This document shows positions 49,201 to 61,500 of a stretch of 64,000 nucleotides of DNA, in pieces; the first letter of the stretch is position 1, and each line of letters starts with the position of its first letter. The position numbers and the translations under genes are program-made. A model generated the notes under the pieces. It saw only the letters and a list, made by a program, of their open reading frames with translations. It was not told where the DNA came from and made no database searches. The stretch is from Gymnogyps californianus (lineage: Eukaryota > Chordata > Aves > Accipitriformes > Cathartidae): contig NC_059500.1 of NCBI RefSeq assembly GCF_018139145.2, positions 32,283,437 to 32,347,436 on the forward strand, written 5' to 3'.

Positions 49201-52200
49201 GCTCTGACTTTTCTTGGCAAGAAAGAGATCTTTGCTGGGGTTATGTCAGGCTGAGGAGCCTGCTCCTCCCCCTGCTCCTTCCAGGGTGAGGCTGGTAATG
49301 CATCCTTTGTGTAAAGAGCTCCTAGAAGATGTTATTTGCAATGCATGAGAAGGAATTAGGTTGTTTCTGGAGTACCCAGGCAGAGTGCTGCTGTGTTCTT
49401 CAGCACCACCTACTGACATCTTCCTCTCCCAACTCCATGTACACGGGGGAGTGCACTTCTCTTAACTCACAGGAACTGGATTTCTTGAGGTAATTAACAA
49501 TACACTCTTGGCTGGAAATTAGAAACCCCAGACCCTCTGCTTTCAGTTGCATTATGCCATATGGGAGCACTAAGGAGCAGGGTACAAAAGCCAAGCTGCT
49601 TGGCTCTGGTATCTGTTTTCCTAGGTTGGGCCAGCCCACTTGCCTCTTGAACATGTATGTCTATGCAGAAGGGCGTTGAGAGATTGGGTTGTCTCAGTGA
49701 GGCGGATGACTTGGCTTGTTTCCTGTGAGCATTTAGCATGGGAACCAAGTGGCAGACCACATTTCTACTCTGGACTTTTGCCCTATGCTGTTCCATCTTC
49801 CTCTTAAATCCTGGAATCATTTAAACAGATACTTTCTTTAAAGGTTTTGACTCGGAAAGAAACAAGTTTCTTCCTCTTCTTCACCTTCTGGTAGGAAAGG
49901 AAACTAAGTTTATTCTGTAAAAAAAAGGAGCCTATCTGATCAAAACTCCCCCCTTCGGAGTAAAACTGTTGTTGCATCTTCTTGTAACACATGGCCAAAG
50001 CAGTATTCTGTTTGTTGACTCTAGTGAACCACAGGAAAACTTGACAAAACTGCCTGTGTGTCTGTATTTGCAACTCCACAACTACTTTGTGCAGTGAACT
50101 AAGTACCTGCTATACTTAATAAGGGAAAAAGTCCTACTCCGACCATTTAGTTGTTCAGATTCTCACATATATTTAGAGTCTTTTTAATTTCCATACGGAT
50201 TAATAACTTGCCATGAAAGTAATTCAGAAGATCAGAAAAACCCATCCTAGTCTTGCTTGGAGCAAAAGCATTTAATATTTGAGAGCCTTCTCATAGGTGA
50301 AGTTCTTCATCCTAAGATTCAGTTGCCCATGCTCTGTACCATGTAATGCCTCACAGCTAACCTTCAGGAAGGAAAGACAAAAAAATGTCAGAATCATCCT
50401 GTGTGTGACACTCTCAATTTGTCTTGTAATTAAGTTGTGGCATTTTATTTGCAATCTGCTTTTATTTTAAAAGTTTGAAGTTTGAAAGTATCCTTCAGGC
50501 ATTTAGATGGCCTCTTCATGTATTTTCTAAAAAAGAACAATTGCATATGTAGACTCCAGGAGCCCAAAGAGAAAAGGAGAAGAGACATTATTTGTGAGAA
50601 ATGGAAAAGGAGTGATCAGCATTTATGTAGCTTGAATCAGTAAAGCCCCAGCCTGATGTTCTTTGTAGTTTGGTTACTTATATCTGAATTGTCTTTGTTG
50701 ATTTTATTTCCTTGCAAGTAACACATGGGTGTAAGATCAAGTATTCCTTCTTGGATTTTTGTCTTCTTTGCTAGGGAAGTTTGTGTTTTCCGCAGTGAGA
50801 CAACTATCAGTTTGCTGTGTCTGCTTGAGGCTGGGGACTGCAGTCTTTTCCTCAAGATACCTCACAGAAGCTTATCTGTGATTCTCCTGTCTTTCATACC
50901 TCCTTGTAAAATCTGTGGTGTGCCTTTATTCTGCTAGGGTCTTACACTGAGATGACTAATATGCATTAATGTTCAGTAACGATGCTTTTCTGGTTCAGGG
51001 TTTTTTTTTGTGTTCGTTTGTTTTGGTTTTTTTTTTTTTTCCATTTTTTGAAAAGTCATAGTCTTGGAAAACCATTTGAGCTGATAGCAATGTATCCATC
51101 ATTTGGACCCATTTCAGGTCATTTATGTGTTCATGTATTAAGTTCCCCAAAAGAAAAATAACCAGAGGTTCTGTGAATCCTTGTTCTCTTCTTGAACTGA
51201 AAAACCCATCTATGCTTCTGGCAGCAGCTAGCACTGTGTAGCCTCTCTTCCAGAAGCTTTAAGAGTAATGTGGTTTATATTTCCTTTAAAATGTAAAAGA
51301 TTTTGCAAGCTATGTGGTAGCTTTACAGTGATGCATAGTATGGTATCAGGTATGTTAAATGAATGCGTGTATTCAGGAACTTAAGTAAATAGTAACTGTA
51401 TAGGGATCAACAGAGTTGGTCATCCTGTTTTCTGTGACCGGAAGATTTCGGAAAAGTTTGAAATATAACATACAAAGAATGTGTAGTAGGAAGACCTCCT
51501 TTTGGGGAATCGGACCTGGAGTCCACTTCAGGTTCAGTCAGTCTTCCAGGTGGCTGGATAAGTACATTCTAGGAAAAAAAGGAGTCTGTCTCTGCTCAGT
51601 TTAGATAGTTGTTTTTACTGGTGAGTTGTAATGCATCTCTAATAGAAGTTCTTTCCTGAAAATATCTTATATTGTAATACATATTTCCATGTCGGTCAAC
51701 AGAAATATTTACTGGAAGAATTAGGCAACAGGAACACAGGTATCAGCTAACGTATTTCTCTTATGGGTATAACTGTTGAGTTTCAAAACATAATAAATGA
51801 CCCAAAACTGGACATCAGTATGGAGATCTTGATAATAAAAGCTGTAACTGGTGATAAAATTTTACCATAAGTCCTTTACACGAAAATACAAACCACAAAG
51901 TAACTACATTGGAGTGGACAGTTGCAACCCAACCTATGGAGTTCTATCAAAATCCAGTTCTATCAAATTTTAAAAAAAGTGAAAAAAGAAATAGTATTTC
52001 AATATAGTTTATTTTGATACCAGCTTGGAGGAGTAACTCCAAAGACAACCCTCAGAGGACCAAGAATCTCAGTAGCTTGACTGGAATTTGGTCATTGAAA
52101 AAGACCCATGAGTTGAGTAGGTTTGCCTGACTGTAGTTGACAGTTGAATTTATTCTTTGAATTCCTCATTAATTATGTGTTTTTTTCATAATGAAAGATG

Positions 52201-52734
52201 AGGCTGGCTTCCTCCAGTTAGAATAGCCTTCAGGTTTCCAGTTTCTCAAATGTATACATTTTTGCATTGCTTCTGTGATTTTACTTGTTTAGTTCTCATT
52301 TTCCCTGTTGTGATCCTGTGTTATAAAAAGTGTTTAAGAAAAAAAAAAAGGGCAAAACAACCCCAAACCCAAGGACATCAGAGAAGCAGTTCTGTCATAC
52401 ATGAACTGAACCTGGCCAGGAGCCCATGTGGCATGGCTGGAAGGTTCTCACCACAGCTGTAGGCACTAGTGGCTCGTAAAACCCAGGCTTCTCTGGCAGG
52501 GAAAAATGTCTGCAGTGTTACTTATGGGAATTTTGAAAACTTGTCATGTCTGTAATTAGTTGCTTGTGAATTGCATTGCCGTAGTGTTTCGTAGTTTATT
52601 TCTGGTAGGTTGATCTCCAACAGCACGAAAAAGGCAGCAGGGAGATTAGACCAACACTGCCTGCGTATTCTGAAGGAAGATGACTCTAGTGCGTGATGCC
52701 AGTCTCTGCTAAGCCATTTTGTTCATGCCAATCT
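43291..52734 (+). other. ZNF462 intron 1, fourth part: nothing recognised
   Basis: About 9.4 kb of intronic DNA. Only small features were seen: a 10-C run near 47,118, T runs near 51,001-51,041 and A runs. No gene, RNA or named transposon could be supported. Confidence 0.5.
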
Positions 52735-53110
52735 GCTTTGGTCCAACGTGCTGTGTGGGAGCCACCGGGGCTCCACATGCAGAGGCAGGTCAGGGCCTGG
52801 CAGCCTGGACCTGTCCCACTGCCCCAGCAGGGAGCAGGGCAGGCTGAGGGGCAGCCTCAGCCCCAGGCACTGGGAACCTCCCTGGGGATGGGCCGTGGGC
52901 CTGCAGGTGGGCCTGGCTCGGCAGGGCCCAGGGCAGGGCAGCATTGCTGGGATGGAGGCTGATGGCACCAGGGGGTGAAAAGGGGTCCTGGGCCATGGGG
53001 GAGCCCCAGGAGGGCTGTTCAGGAAGAGCGAGGCCTGTGGGTGCCCTCAGGGCCCTGACACACACTGCATCTCCAGGGGAACTTCGTCCAGTTGAAAGGG
53101 GTTTGGCAGT
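52735..53110. other. GC-rich, CpG-poor block in intron 1
   Basis: About 375 bases rich in CAGG, GGGC and GCAGGG motifs, strikingly more GC-rich than the surrounding intron but with few CpG pairs. It directly precedes the 3' end of the CR1 copy. It may be an old methylated CpG island, a GC-rich repeat, or DNA shaped by biased gene conversion. The frames it contains are explained by lack of stops. Confidence 0.55.
52961..52980 (+). promoter_or_regulatory. CTCF-like site beside the CR1 insertion
   Basis: The sequence tggcaccagggggtga is a close match to the CTCF core in + orientation, with the preferred tgg and cacc bases 5' of the AGGGGG. It is one of the better CTCF-type matches noted in the window. 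Binding cannot be inferred from sequence alone. Confidence 0.4.
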
Positions 53111-53140
53111 GTTTCTGCCTGTGTGATGGGGTGTGTAACA

Positions 53141-53395
53141 TCATAGAATTGTAGAATCATAGAATCATTTAGGTTGGAAAAGACCTTTAAGATCATCGAG
53201 TCCAACCGTAAACCTAACACTGCCAGGTCCACCACTAAACCATGTCCCTAAGTGCCAGGTCTACACATCTTTTAAATACCTCCAGGGATGGTGACTCAAT
53301 CACATCCCTGGGCAGCCTGTTCCAATGCTTGATAACCCTTTCGGTGAAGAAATTTCTTTCAGCTCCACCTTGGCACAGAGTAAAATGAAAGCTGT
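53141..53395 (-). mobile_element. CR1 LINE, 5'-truncated 3' end
   Basis: CR1 is the dominant non-LTR retrotransposon of birds. Read on the minus strand the segment encodes the end of the CR1 ORF2 protein: an FFTERV motif, then HWNRLPRDV, then [10 protein letters not shown] and a stop after RDMV (about 53,235-53,360). The typical 3' UTR follows (gttggactcgatgatcttaaag-type sequence) and the octamer tail based on attctatg, present here in slightly decayed form at 53,141-53,163. The tail lacks poly(A), as normal for CR1. The part 5' of FFTERV carries an indel and fades out near 53,395. The 3' UTR type looks like subfamilies common in Neoaves rather than the best-known chicken copies, but this is from memory. 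Confidence 0.93.
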
Positions 53396-55133
53396 GTGCG
53401 CAACCTGCATGTATGAGGTAGGGATGAAGATGCCTCTGATGATCTGACCGGAGGAAGGCTTGGAGAACTGGAGATTCCTTTGTTTTACATGTGATGTTAC
53501 TAATACTGAGCTGGAAGTTCACATAGTGTGTGTGGTCTGACTGACCTTTTCAGTTGTGGTTGTGCATGTGCATATTCTTAACTTCTAGAAGCTCTGCTGA
53601 CTCCATCTCAAAATATAACGGATGGGTAGTCAAACCACAGAAGCTCAATTTTGAGGTCAGTGCCTTGGGCTTCACAATTAATTTTGTATTCTGAAGCTTT
53701 AAAACCAAACTTAAACATAATGATTTGTACTACTTTGGCTGCTGCCAAATTCTGTAATGACTGTTGTTCAACAAGCACAATTATCTTTTGTTTTGGATTT
53801 TTAAAAACCTAGAAATCTAATGCAACTGTGTCTCTGATGTTCTCATGCATTTATGAGTGTAGAGAAGTATGGCGAAGACAATTTGAGACTTCACCTTCGG
53901 TCTTTAAAACTGTGGCTTTGAGAATCTCCTTTGCCCAATGTTTTGGAAGCTTTTTGCTCATAAGGAAAATGAGAATACCTCCATATTAAGCATTAAAGCC
54001 ATGTATTTTAAGAAGAGGTTGTAAATGCAAATTAGTCAGACAATGGCATTTTAATAATCTATTTGGTGAGGTTAGCATCGCATTAGTAAGGGTATTTTAG
54101 AAGTCACATTATCTGCAGACAATGCGGTCTCAAGAGATTGGTTTTGAGTATGTTAGAAGGCTTATGGGATTTATGGATTCATTTCATGGCGGTTGTGTTT
54201 GGTTGTTTTGGGTTTTTTTTCCAGACTTCCTGTTCTGCTGTTGAGTTAGTGGATTTGGTAACTCCTCTCTCACTCCACCTCCACTCCCCTCTAAATTTTC
54301 TTATTGTGCTGTTTGAAAATCTAAAGGATTACAGAATGCATTGCCTTAGCTGGTCATCATGCAAATGTGCAAATCTTGCTTTGTCTCCTTTGCTTGGAGT
54401 GTGTGTCCAAGTGTATTAACATCTGCACTTGAAAATGCTCTTTGCTGGTGGGTAGGTGGGTCTCTCGCTGTTTCATATCCCATGCAGACAAAAAAGAAGA
54501 AAGACACACATTGTGTTTCAGTTTCTTTTGATATATGAGCTCAAACTAGTAGTTTGTGTTTTTCTTCGCCTTTGTGCAATGCCTGAATTTTAAAGAAAAA
54601 TGTGGAAATGGTAGAGCAGAATTCTTTACAAAATGCTTCATCCTGCTTTCAGTGTGATGCATGGTGAAAATATCAAATTGAAGTCCATTCAGCTGTACCT
54701 GATGTTTGTTCCTCATAGCTGCAGTAAGATTAACCTCTTCTGTGACTTGGTGCTGCCTTTGTGATATAAACCCTGCTGAGATTCAAGCTGGAACCGATTA
54801 GAAAGTCTCCATCAGTTTTTGTAATCAGCAGCTATTAACGATCTCTCAACTCCTCCTTCCAATTTGTAGCAGAAGGGTACTGTTGGTTTAAGATTGTCTA
54901 GACAGCAACCAGTATTCTTGAGGATACCTTCTCCAAGCATCAGTGTATCATGACTGCTGCAGATGGGGATGGTGGTGGTTTTTGCCTCTTGAGGCTGCCA
55001 GGATTATCTTTTTTCAGAACCTCAGGTTTGCTCTCCCTTCTGGTTTTCGATTTTGTGAGCTGGCCTGAAGTTTCCAAAAGAGACAGAGCTGAAAGCGTTT
55101 TGCGGTGGTGTTTCTAAAGGGTCTGAAGTTTTC
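53396..55133 (+). other. ZNF462 intron 1, fifth part: nothing recognised
   Basis: AT-rich intronic DNA between the CR1 copy and a poly(G) run. No supportable feature was identified. Confidence 0.5.
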
Positions 55134-55158
55134 GGGGGGGGGGGGGGGGGGGGGGGGG
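55134..55158 (+). repeat. poly(G) run, 25 bases
   Basis: Twenty-five consecutive G residues in intron 1, followed by cgtgaagg and a short (TG)n run. G-quadruplex capable, and the apparent length may be affected by sequencing limits. Confidence 0.95.
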
Positions 55159-57694
55159 CGTGAAGGAGGAAGAGCGAGATGTGTGTGTGTTGTTTTTCCT
55201 CTCTTCTACACAATGGAGCTTTCAGAGAACCTCTCTTAAAAGGCATAGCTACAGCCTTTGTGTGAAGGGTGTGTCTGCTGGCACGGTTTGCTGATGCAGA
55301 CAGGCTGGCTGGTGATTAACAAAGGTCATTAGACTTTGGAATCTGGCAGGGGAGTGGGGTGGTGTGTCTTCTGCGCCAAGCAGGAGGGGTCCCCAGACAC
55401 AGGGCAGGCTGGAGGCCTGCCGCTTGCCTCCCCCCCTCTTCCTCCTCTTGGGAGGCTCAGCTGTATGTTGCCTCTGCCTGTAGGACAGCTTGGACCAGTG
55501 TCTTGATGCTGTAATGCTGTGTTTCTGGAACGAACCGTCCCATTTGTCATCCGTAGGACAGGGGAGCCAACTCTAGGAGATGGTTGTGGGTGATGTGCTC
55601 AGGGAAAGAAGGTGCTGCTTTGGCAGTGCGGGGGGACAGCAGCGACATGATTTGGGGGGCAAGTCATGCAGGAGAAGGGGAGGTGTGTTCTGGGGATGCC
55701 GATTTTGCAAGCATCACCCGAGGAGGAGAAAAAGGGGGAAAAAAAGAAAAAGCCTGGTGTGCTTGAGATGAAGCTGAGATAAGTGAGGCCATGTTGTGCA
55801 CAGGCGAGAAGCTCTGAGGCTCTGAGTGCAGGAGTTGTCTGAGCTAAAATGGCTGCTCCCAAAGCTCAGAGGACTAGGGCAGCTTAGTGAGTCTTAAAGC
55901 TTCAGTGACGCAGGGGCTCATATCTCTTGAAAGTGTGATAAACACATTCAGCAGAGCTGTGGCTTGTTTGGCTGAGATGAAAGGACTAAGCTTGGGGGAT
56001 GGGTAGTGAAAACTGGATGATCTGCTTTTCTGTGAAGTGCTCTAAATGCAGGAGTCGTCTGCTCCATGGAAAAATTTGTTTTCAGGTCTAATGGACTGTG
56101 CTAAAGGAGACGTGGGGTGGGGCTTCACTCACTGCTGTAATTTGATCCAGAGCAGATAGCAACCTCTTCCACACAATTTGGTCTGGTGCTTGCACATAAA
56201 AGCTTGAGTATCTCGATTATTGTAACTTTGTTAGCTGAAAAGAAGCTGGTGCAGCGTTCATTTTCTTTATTGGTGGTGGGAGGGAGTGGGGGGAGAGAAA
56301 GGACACAGTGCAGCCTGCAAAGTAATGTAGGTAAATATGTGGAGAGCGTCTGTGCTCAGACTGTCCAGAATTTGACTTGATGGAAGTTTATTTTAGCAGG
56401 CTATCAGAAGAAGCATTCTTTCACACAAAATCCTGATGCAGTACCCTCTCTTGTTTCTGTGCCCTGATGTTTTGGAGCTTTCTCTTCACTGTGGAAGTAG
56501 CTTCATACTCTACATACAATAAACATGGAATTTTCAGTGCTTTGGGCTGCCCTTTTGTCTTGGACCTCTGAAACGCTCAGTTTATCATCCTTTCCCAGCA
56601 CAGCACATGGAAGCTTAAAGAAGTAATTCATGTATTAACATACCAAGGTTGCTCTTGTGCTTAAGTACTACACAGGGTAGGAGGGTCTAAGTCTTTTGTT
56701 TTGCCTGTGCTTTGTGTCTGCTGCCCTTCATGGCAGTGCGTAAACATATAACTGTCTGTTGCAGGATTAATTGGTCACAAGCTGAACCACCATACTTCAC
56801 GTTACCGTATCTTATGTTGCTTTGTACTTCAAGGTATGCAGGGCTTATGGATAAATCAAGGCAGTCATGATGTCTCTGAGTCTTTGTAACTCCTGTTTCC
56901 ATTGTACTTTTTCAGTATTCCTATTCCTGTTGCTGTCCTTTTCTTCCTCCATCCCTCTCCATCCCTGAGACTGCTAACACACAAAGGCCATGTCCCCAGA
57001 ATAGACTAAAATGAAACTGTAAACATTTTAACAAAGAATGGAGATGCTCTTACAAAGCTTGGTGGAAGTCGGGCAGAGCGAAGCATTCTACCTTGGGTTC
57101 AAGTAGCTGCATCTCACCTTGCAGTTATGTCTAGGTTTTCCACCAACATCAGGACTGATAGGATGTTGAGAAGAAAGGCAAGCTTCTTCCTGTGAAGGCA
57201 TTTGATCTATGGAGGTGGATCAGGCAGGACCTGGCAACTTCCAGGAAGGTTAGAGTGGGTCTCATAAAGGCAGAAGCCACTGTCTTCTCATTGTAAATTT
57301 CAGTGCATGACTGGGAGTAATGTGCTGTTTCTCTAGCATATGGGTTGTGGTCTTTCAACAAGACAAACTTCTGAACAACAGCCCTATCCTGTGTAATGGA
57401 AAAGCCAAGAGGACAAAGTCTATTGAATCAATAGTCACTTGCCAGAAAGTTGAGTGTTCGTAGAGTTGAGTCAGCAACTTGTGAGCTACCTAGATAGGAC
57501 TTTATATGAATCTGAATTGATGCCTCTTAATATGGTAAGCAAAGGTTGAGTTTTGCGCCACAGTATTTACGGAATCTCTGGAAATGACTGAGTCATTATA
57601 AGCTTAGTATTACCTGTTTTCAGGATTTGTTACAATGGCATTGCTGTAAAACATGTTTCTTTCTTCTTCTCTCCTTCCCCTGTTTATCTTGCAG
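55159..57694 (+). other. ZNF462 intron 1, last part, ending at the exon 2 acceptor
   Basis: Moderately G-rich at first (55,330-55,760), then AT-rich. It ends in a strong polypyrimidine tract (about 57,656-57,690) followed by the acceptor cag at 57692-57694. No other element was recognised. Confidence 0.6.
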
Positions 57695-57726
57695 AATTTT
57701 CTAATGTAAAAGATCATCCCTGAACC
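57695..57726 (+). other. ZNF462: ZNF462 5' UTR part of exon 2
   Basis: The 32 bases between the splice acceptor and the ATG. An in-frame TGA at 57721-57723 lies two codons before the ATG, which rules out an N-terminal extension within this exon. An upstream ATG immediately followed by TAA (57704-57709) forms a start-stop element. Confidence 0.85.
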
Positions 57727-57946
57727 ATGGAGGTCCTGCAGTGTGATGGCTGCGATTTTCGAGCTCCATCTTATGAAGACCTAAAAGCTCACATTCAGGA
57801 TGTTCACACTGCTTTTCTGCAGCCAACTGATGTCTCTGAGGAAAGTCCTGGCCAGCCAAGGTCTGGTTCCATGAATGCTAGCAACCAGACTGAGGTTGAA
57901 TTTTCTTCTGTAAAGGATGAATTTACAATTGCAGATGAAATAGCAG
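57727..57946 (+). CDS. ZNF462: ZNF462 coding exon 2 (N-terminus, residues 1-73)
   Basis: This exon starts the ZNF462 protein, a large nuclear C2H2 zinc-finger protein implicated in chromatin regulation and vertebrate development (human haploinsufficiency causes Weiss-Kruszka syndrome). The start ATG has a good Kozak context (A at -3, G at +4). The first finger is immediate: C6-x2-C9-x12-H22-x4-H27. A serine/glutamate-rich linker follows. The sequence matches what I know of the start of vertebrate ZNF462 almost residue for residue in the finger and again around NQTEVEFSS. The exon ends at the donor gcag|gtaaat (GT at 57947-57948) after 73 codons plus one base, giving a phase-1 junction that joins exon 3 as glycine 74. 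Reading on into the intron gives a false stop three codons later. Confidence 0.96.
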
Positions 57947-58549
57947 GTAAATCTTAACTCTAAGATTGATCTCAACTCTAAGATCTCTATTCTAACCCCC
58001 TATTTTACATGTGGCTTATTTCAGTGCGTTTTAGTTTCTACTTTTAATGTGATTTAAAAAACTCGCATTATCTTTATTGCTATGTCAGCAAAGCAGATGT
58101 CTAGCTTCAGCCATATTGGTTCTGACCATGACTCTTTCTGTAAATGCAAGCATGGAAGATGGTTTTATTTCCCAGCTGCTTTTCATATGGTTCTTCATAT
58201 TGCTTTTTGGTTTTCAGATTTTCATGGTTGTTCTTCGCTACCATGAACCACCTCAAAATTTTCAACTTTATTAGTGTACTAGCTTTCTTTTTTCCCCAAG
58301 AAGACTATTTTGGAAATTATCTATTCCAAACTGTACACCACGGTCATATATATATGTAGAAATTATGCATAACGGTCATTTTTCTGACCATTGCCAGATA
58401 TGTAGATCTCACCATAAGTAAGTGAGGGAATCCTGGTGTGATTATCTGTTCAGGATGTGGTTGCATTCTTATGCATACAGGGTGGGTGGAGAAAAAGCCT
58501 CTTTATTTGATTTTATTTATTTACATATACACCTTAATTCTCATTTTAG
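57947..58549 (+). other. ZNF462: ZNF462 intron 2 (603 bp)
   Basis: Short phase-1 intron with GT...AG ends. The donor is gtaaat and the acceptor is a T-rich tract ending ttttag at 58544-58549. A partial repeat of the phrase actctaagat occurs near its start (about 57,957-57,983). Open frames in it are accidental. Confidence 0.93.
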
Positions 58550-61500
58550 GGCAAAATGCAACAAGTCAGATGGGGACTGGAAGTTACTATAGCCAGAGCC
58601 AGACTTTCTATGGTCAGCACATGGCTCCAAATCCTAAACCAACCAACAAGTTTTTCCAGTGCAAGTTCTGTGTGCGTTACTTCCGTTCCAAAAACCTCCT
58701 CATAGAGCACACACGCAAGGTTCATGGAGCACAGGCTGGGGGGAGCTCAGTGGGGCCACCAACTGCTAGTTCCCTAAATTACAACATCATGATGCATGAA
58801 GGTTTCGGCAAAGTTTTCAGTTGCCAGTTCTGCACCTACAAGTCACCCAGGCGTGCAAGGATTATTAAGCACCAGAAAATGTATCACAAAAACAACCTGA
58901 AAGAGAGTTCAACTCCTCCTGCTGCTGCCGCTGCTATGTCTGAATCAACGTCTGCTTCTGTGCCAGTGCAGGAACCCTGCAAGGAGCTGCCTGCAGAGGT
59001 GGTGGAGCGGAGCATTTTGGAATCCATGGTCAAGCCCCTGACAAAGTCTAGGGGCAACTTTTGCTGTGAATGGTGCAGCTACCAGACACCTCGAAGGGAG
59101 CGCTGGTGTGACCACATGATGAAGAAGCACCGCAGCATGGTAAAAATACTGTCAAGCCTGAGGCAGCAACAAGATGGAACCAGTGCACCTGATGTACAGA
59201 GTAAGAGTGCCCAGAATGCCTCTCCAAACTCTAATTATATCTCCATGAATACAACAGGACGTGAGATGTCGAATGCTAATGTCTCAAACTTCAGGAGCTC
59301 TATGGGCAATTCCCTTATCAGGCCCAACTCTTCTACAACTTCCAAGTTTTCTTCTGTGTCTTACCCTCAAATGAAGCCTAAGTCACCTCACAACTCGGGC
59401 ATGGTTAATTTATCTGACAGATCCCGCTATGGAATTGCTGATATGACGAATTCTTCTGCTGACCTGGAAACAAGCAGTATGCTGAATGACTCCAGCTCAG
59501 ATGAAGAGCTAAATGAAATGGACAGCGAGAATGGCTTGAACTCCATGGATCACCAGACCTCAGGAATGTCTGCAGAGCAGCTGATGGGATCTGATGGCAA
59601 TAAACTATTGGAAACAAAGGGGATTCCCTTTAGAAGGTATATGAACAGGTTCCAGTGTCCTTTTTGCCCTTTCCTGACGATGCACCGCCGAAGCATTTCC
59701 CGTCACATTGAGAACATCCACCTGTCTGGGAAGACAGCTGTGTACAAGTGTGATGAATGCCCTTTCACCTGCAAGAGTTCGTTAAAGCTTGGTGCCCACA
59801 AGCAGTGTCACACAGGAACAACATCAGACTGGGACACTATGAACTCTCAGACTGAAAGCATCGCCTCTTCTTTGAACGACAGCACAGTGTCTTATGAGAG
59901 TGGAAATATAAATGGCAGGAAGTCAGCTGGGATGATGGAACCGGTGCAGCCGCAGCAGCAACAGCAACAACAGCAGTCACCCCAGCCCCATTCACAGCAT
60001 CCATACAAATGCACAATGTGCAACTATTCCACCACAACTTTGAAAGGCCTCAGAGTTCATCAGCAGCACAAGCATTCGTTCTGTGACAACTTGCCAAAAT
60101 ATGATGGACCGCCATCGAACGCCCCACAAGAGAGCGAGGCAGATGCTCACCCCTCTGCCAGCACAGTGAAGAAGAGCCAGACCTCCATCCTTGGGCTCTC
60201 ATCTAAAAATAACTTTGTTGCAAAAGCCCCTCGGAAGGTGTCAAATGACTTCCCTTTAGATCTCTCTCCAGTGAAAAAAAGAACTAGAATTGATGAAATA
60301 GCGAGCAACCTGCAGAGCAAAATCAACCAAAACAAACAGCAAGAAGATGCTGTGATTAACGTAGAGGATGATGAGGAAGAGGAGGAGGACAATGAAGTGG
60401 AGATAGAAGTGGAGTTAGACAGAGAAGAAGAGCAAACAGAACCAATGATAGAGGTTTCCAGTTCTTACGCACCCCAGCAAATGTGGGGCAGAGAGACTAA
60501 TGATTCCCAGAAGGAGACAAACTTTAGAAGCATGCAGCATGACTACAATTCCACCAATGGAGCAGAGATTGAGCTCACTTTATCTGAAGATGAGGAAGAC
60601 TATTATTCTTCTGTCAGCATGAAGGACCATCAGAGCCCTAATGCCTCTGTTCTGGGGAGCCAGTCCAACATGTATGGTACTGATCAGAACAATGAGAGTT
60701 CAGAGTTTAATGACTCTGGCAGGCTTTACTATTGTAAACACTGTGATTTCAGCAACAAATCTGCCAGGAGTGTTAGCACCCACTACCAGCGAATGCATCC
60801 CTATATTAAATTCAGCTTTAGGTATATCCTGGATCCCAATGATCACAGCGCAGTATACCGGTGTCTTGAGTGCTACATTGACTACACAAATTTTGAAGAC
60901 CTGCAGCAGCATTATGGAGAGCATCATCCTGAAGCTATGAATGTACTGAACTTTGATCATTCTGATCTGATCTACCGCTGCCGCTTCTGCTCTTATACAA
61001 GCCCGAATGTTAGAAGCCTGATGCCACATTACCAAAGAATGCATCCCACAGTGAAAATTAACAATGCAATGATATTTTCAAGCTACGTTGTTGAGCAGCA
61101 AGAAGGGCTGAACACAGAGTCTCAGACATTGAGAGAAATCTTGAATTCTGCTCCAAAAACTATGGCAACGTCCACCCCCGTGGCTCGTGGGGCTGGTGTG
61201 CCAGCTGGTTTTAACAAAAGTGCCACCAAGAGTTTTAGTCCTGAATGTGAAAATCAGAAGGACCCTTCAGTCAATACTGTGGTTGTTTACGACTGTGACG
61301 TGTGTTCATTTGCAAGCCCTAACATGCATTCAGTTCTGGTGCATTACCAGAAAAAGCACCCTGAAGAAAAAGCGTCATATTTCAGAATTCAGAAGACCAT
61401 GCGTGTAGTCTCTGTTGACAGGGGCTCTGCCCTGGCTCAGATGTCTTTTGAGTTGGGGACGCCTGTCTCCCCAAAATTGTCCAACTTGGCTTCTCAACCT

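Noticed and set aside
53235..53522. 95-codon minus-strand frame as a host gene
   Set aside because: Its second half is the C-terminus of the CR1 ORF2 protein. The first half is non-CR1 flank read through by chance.
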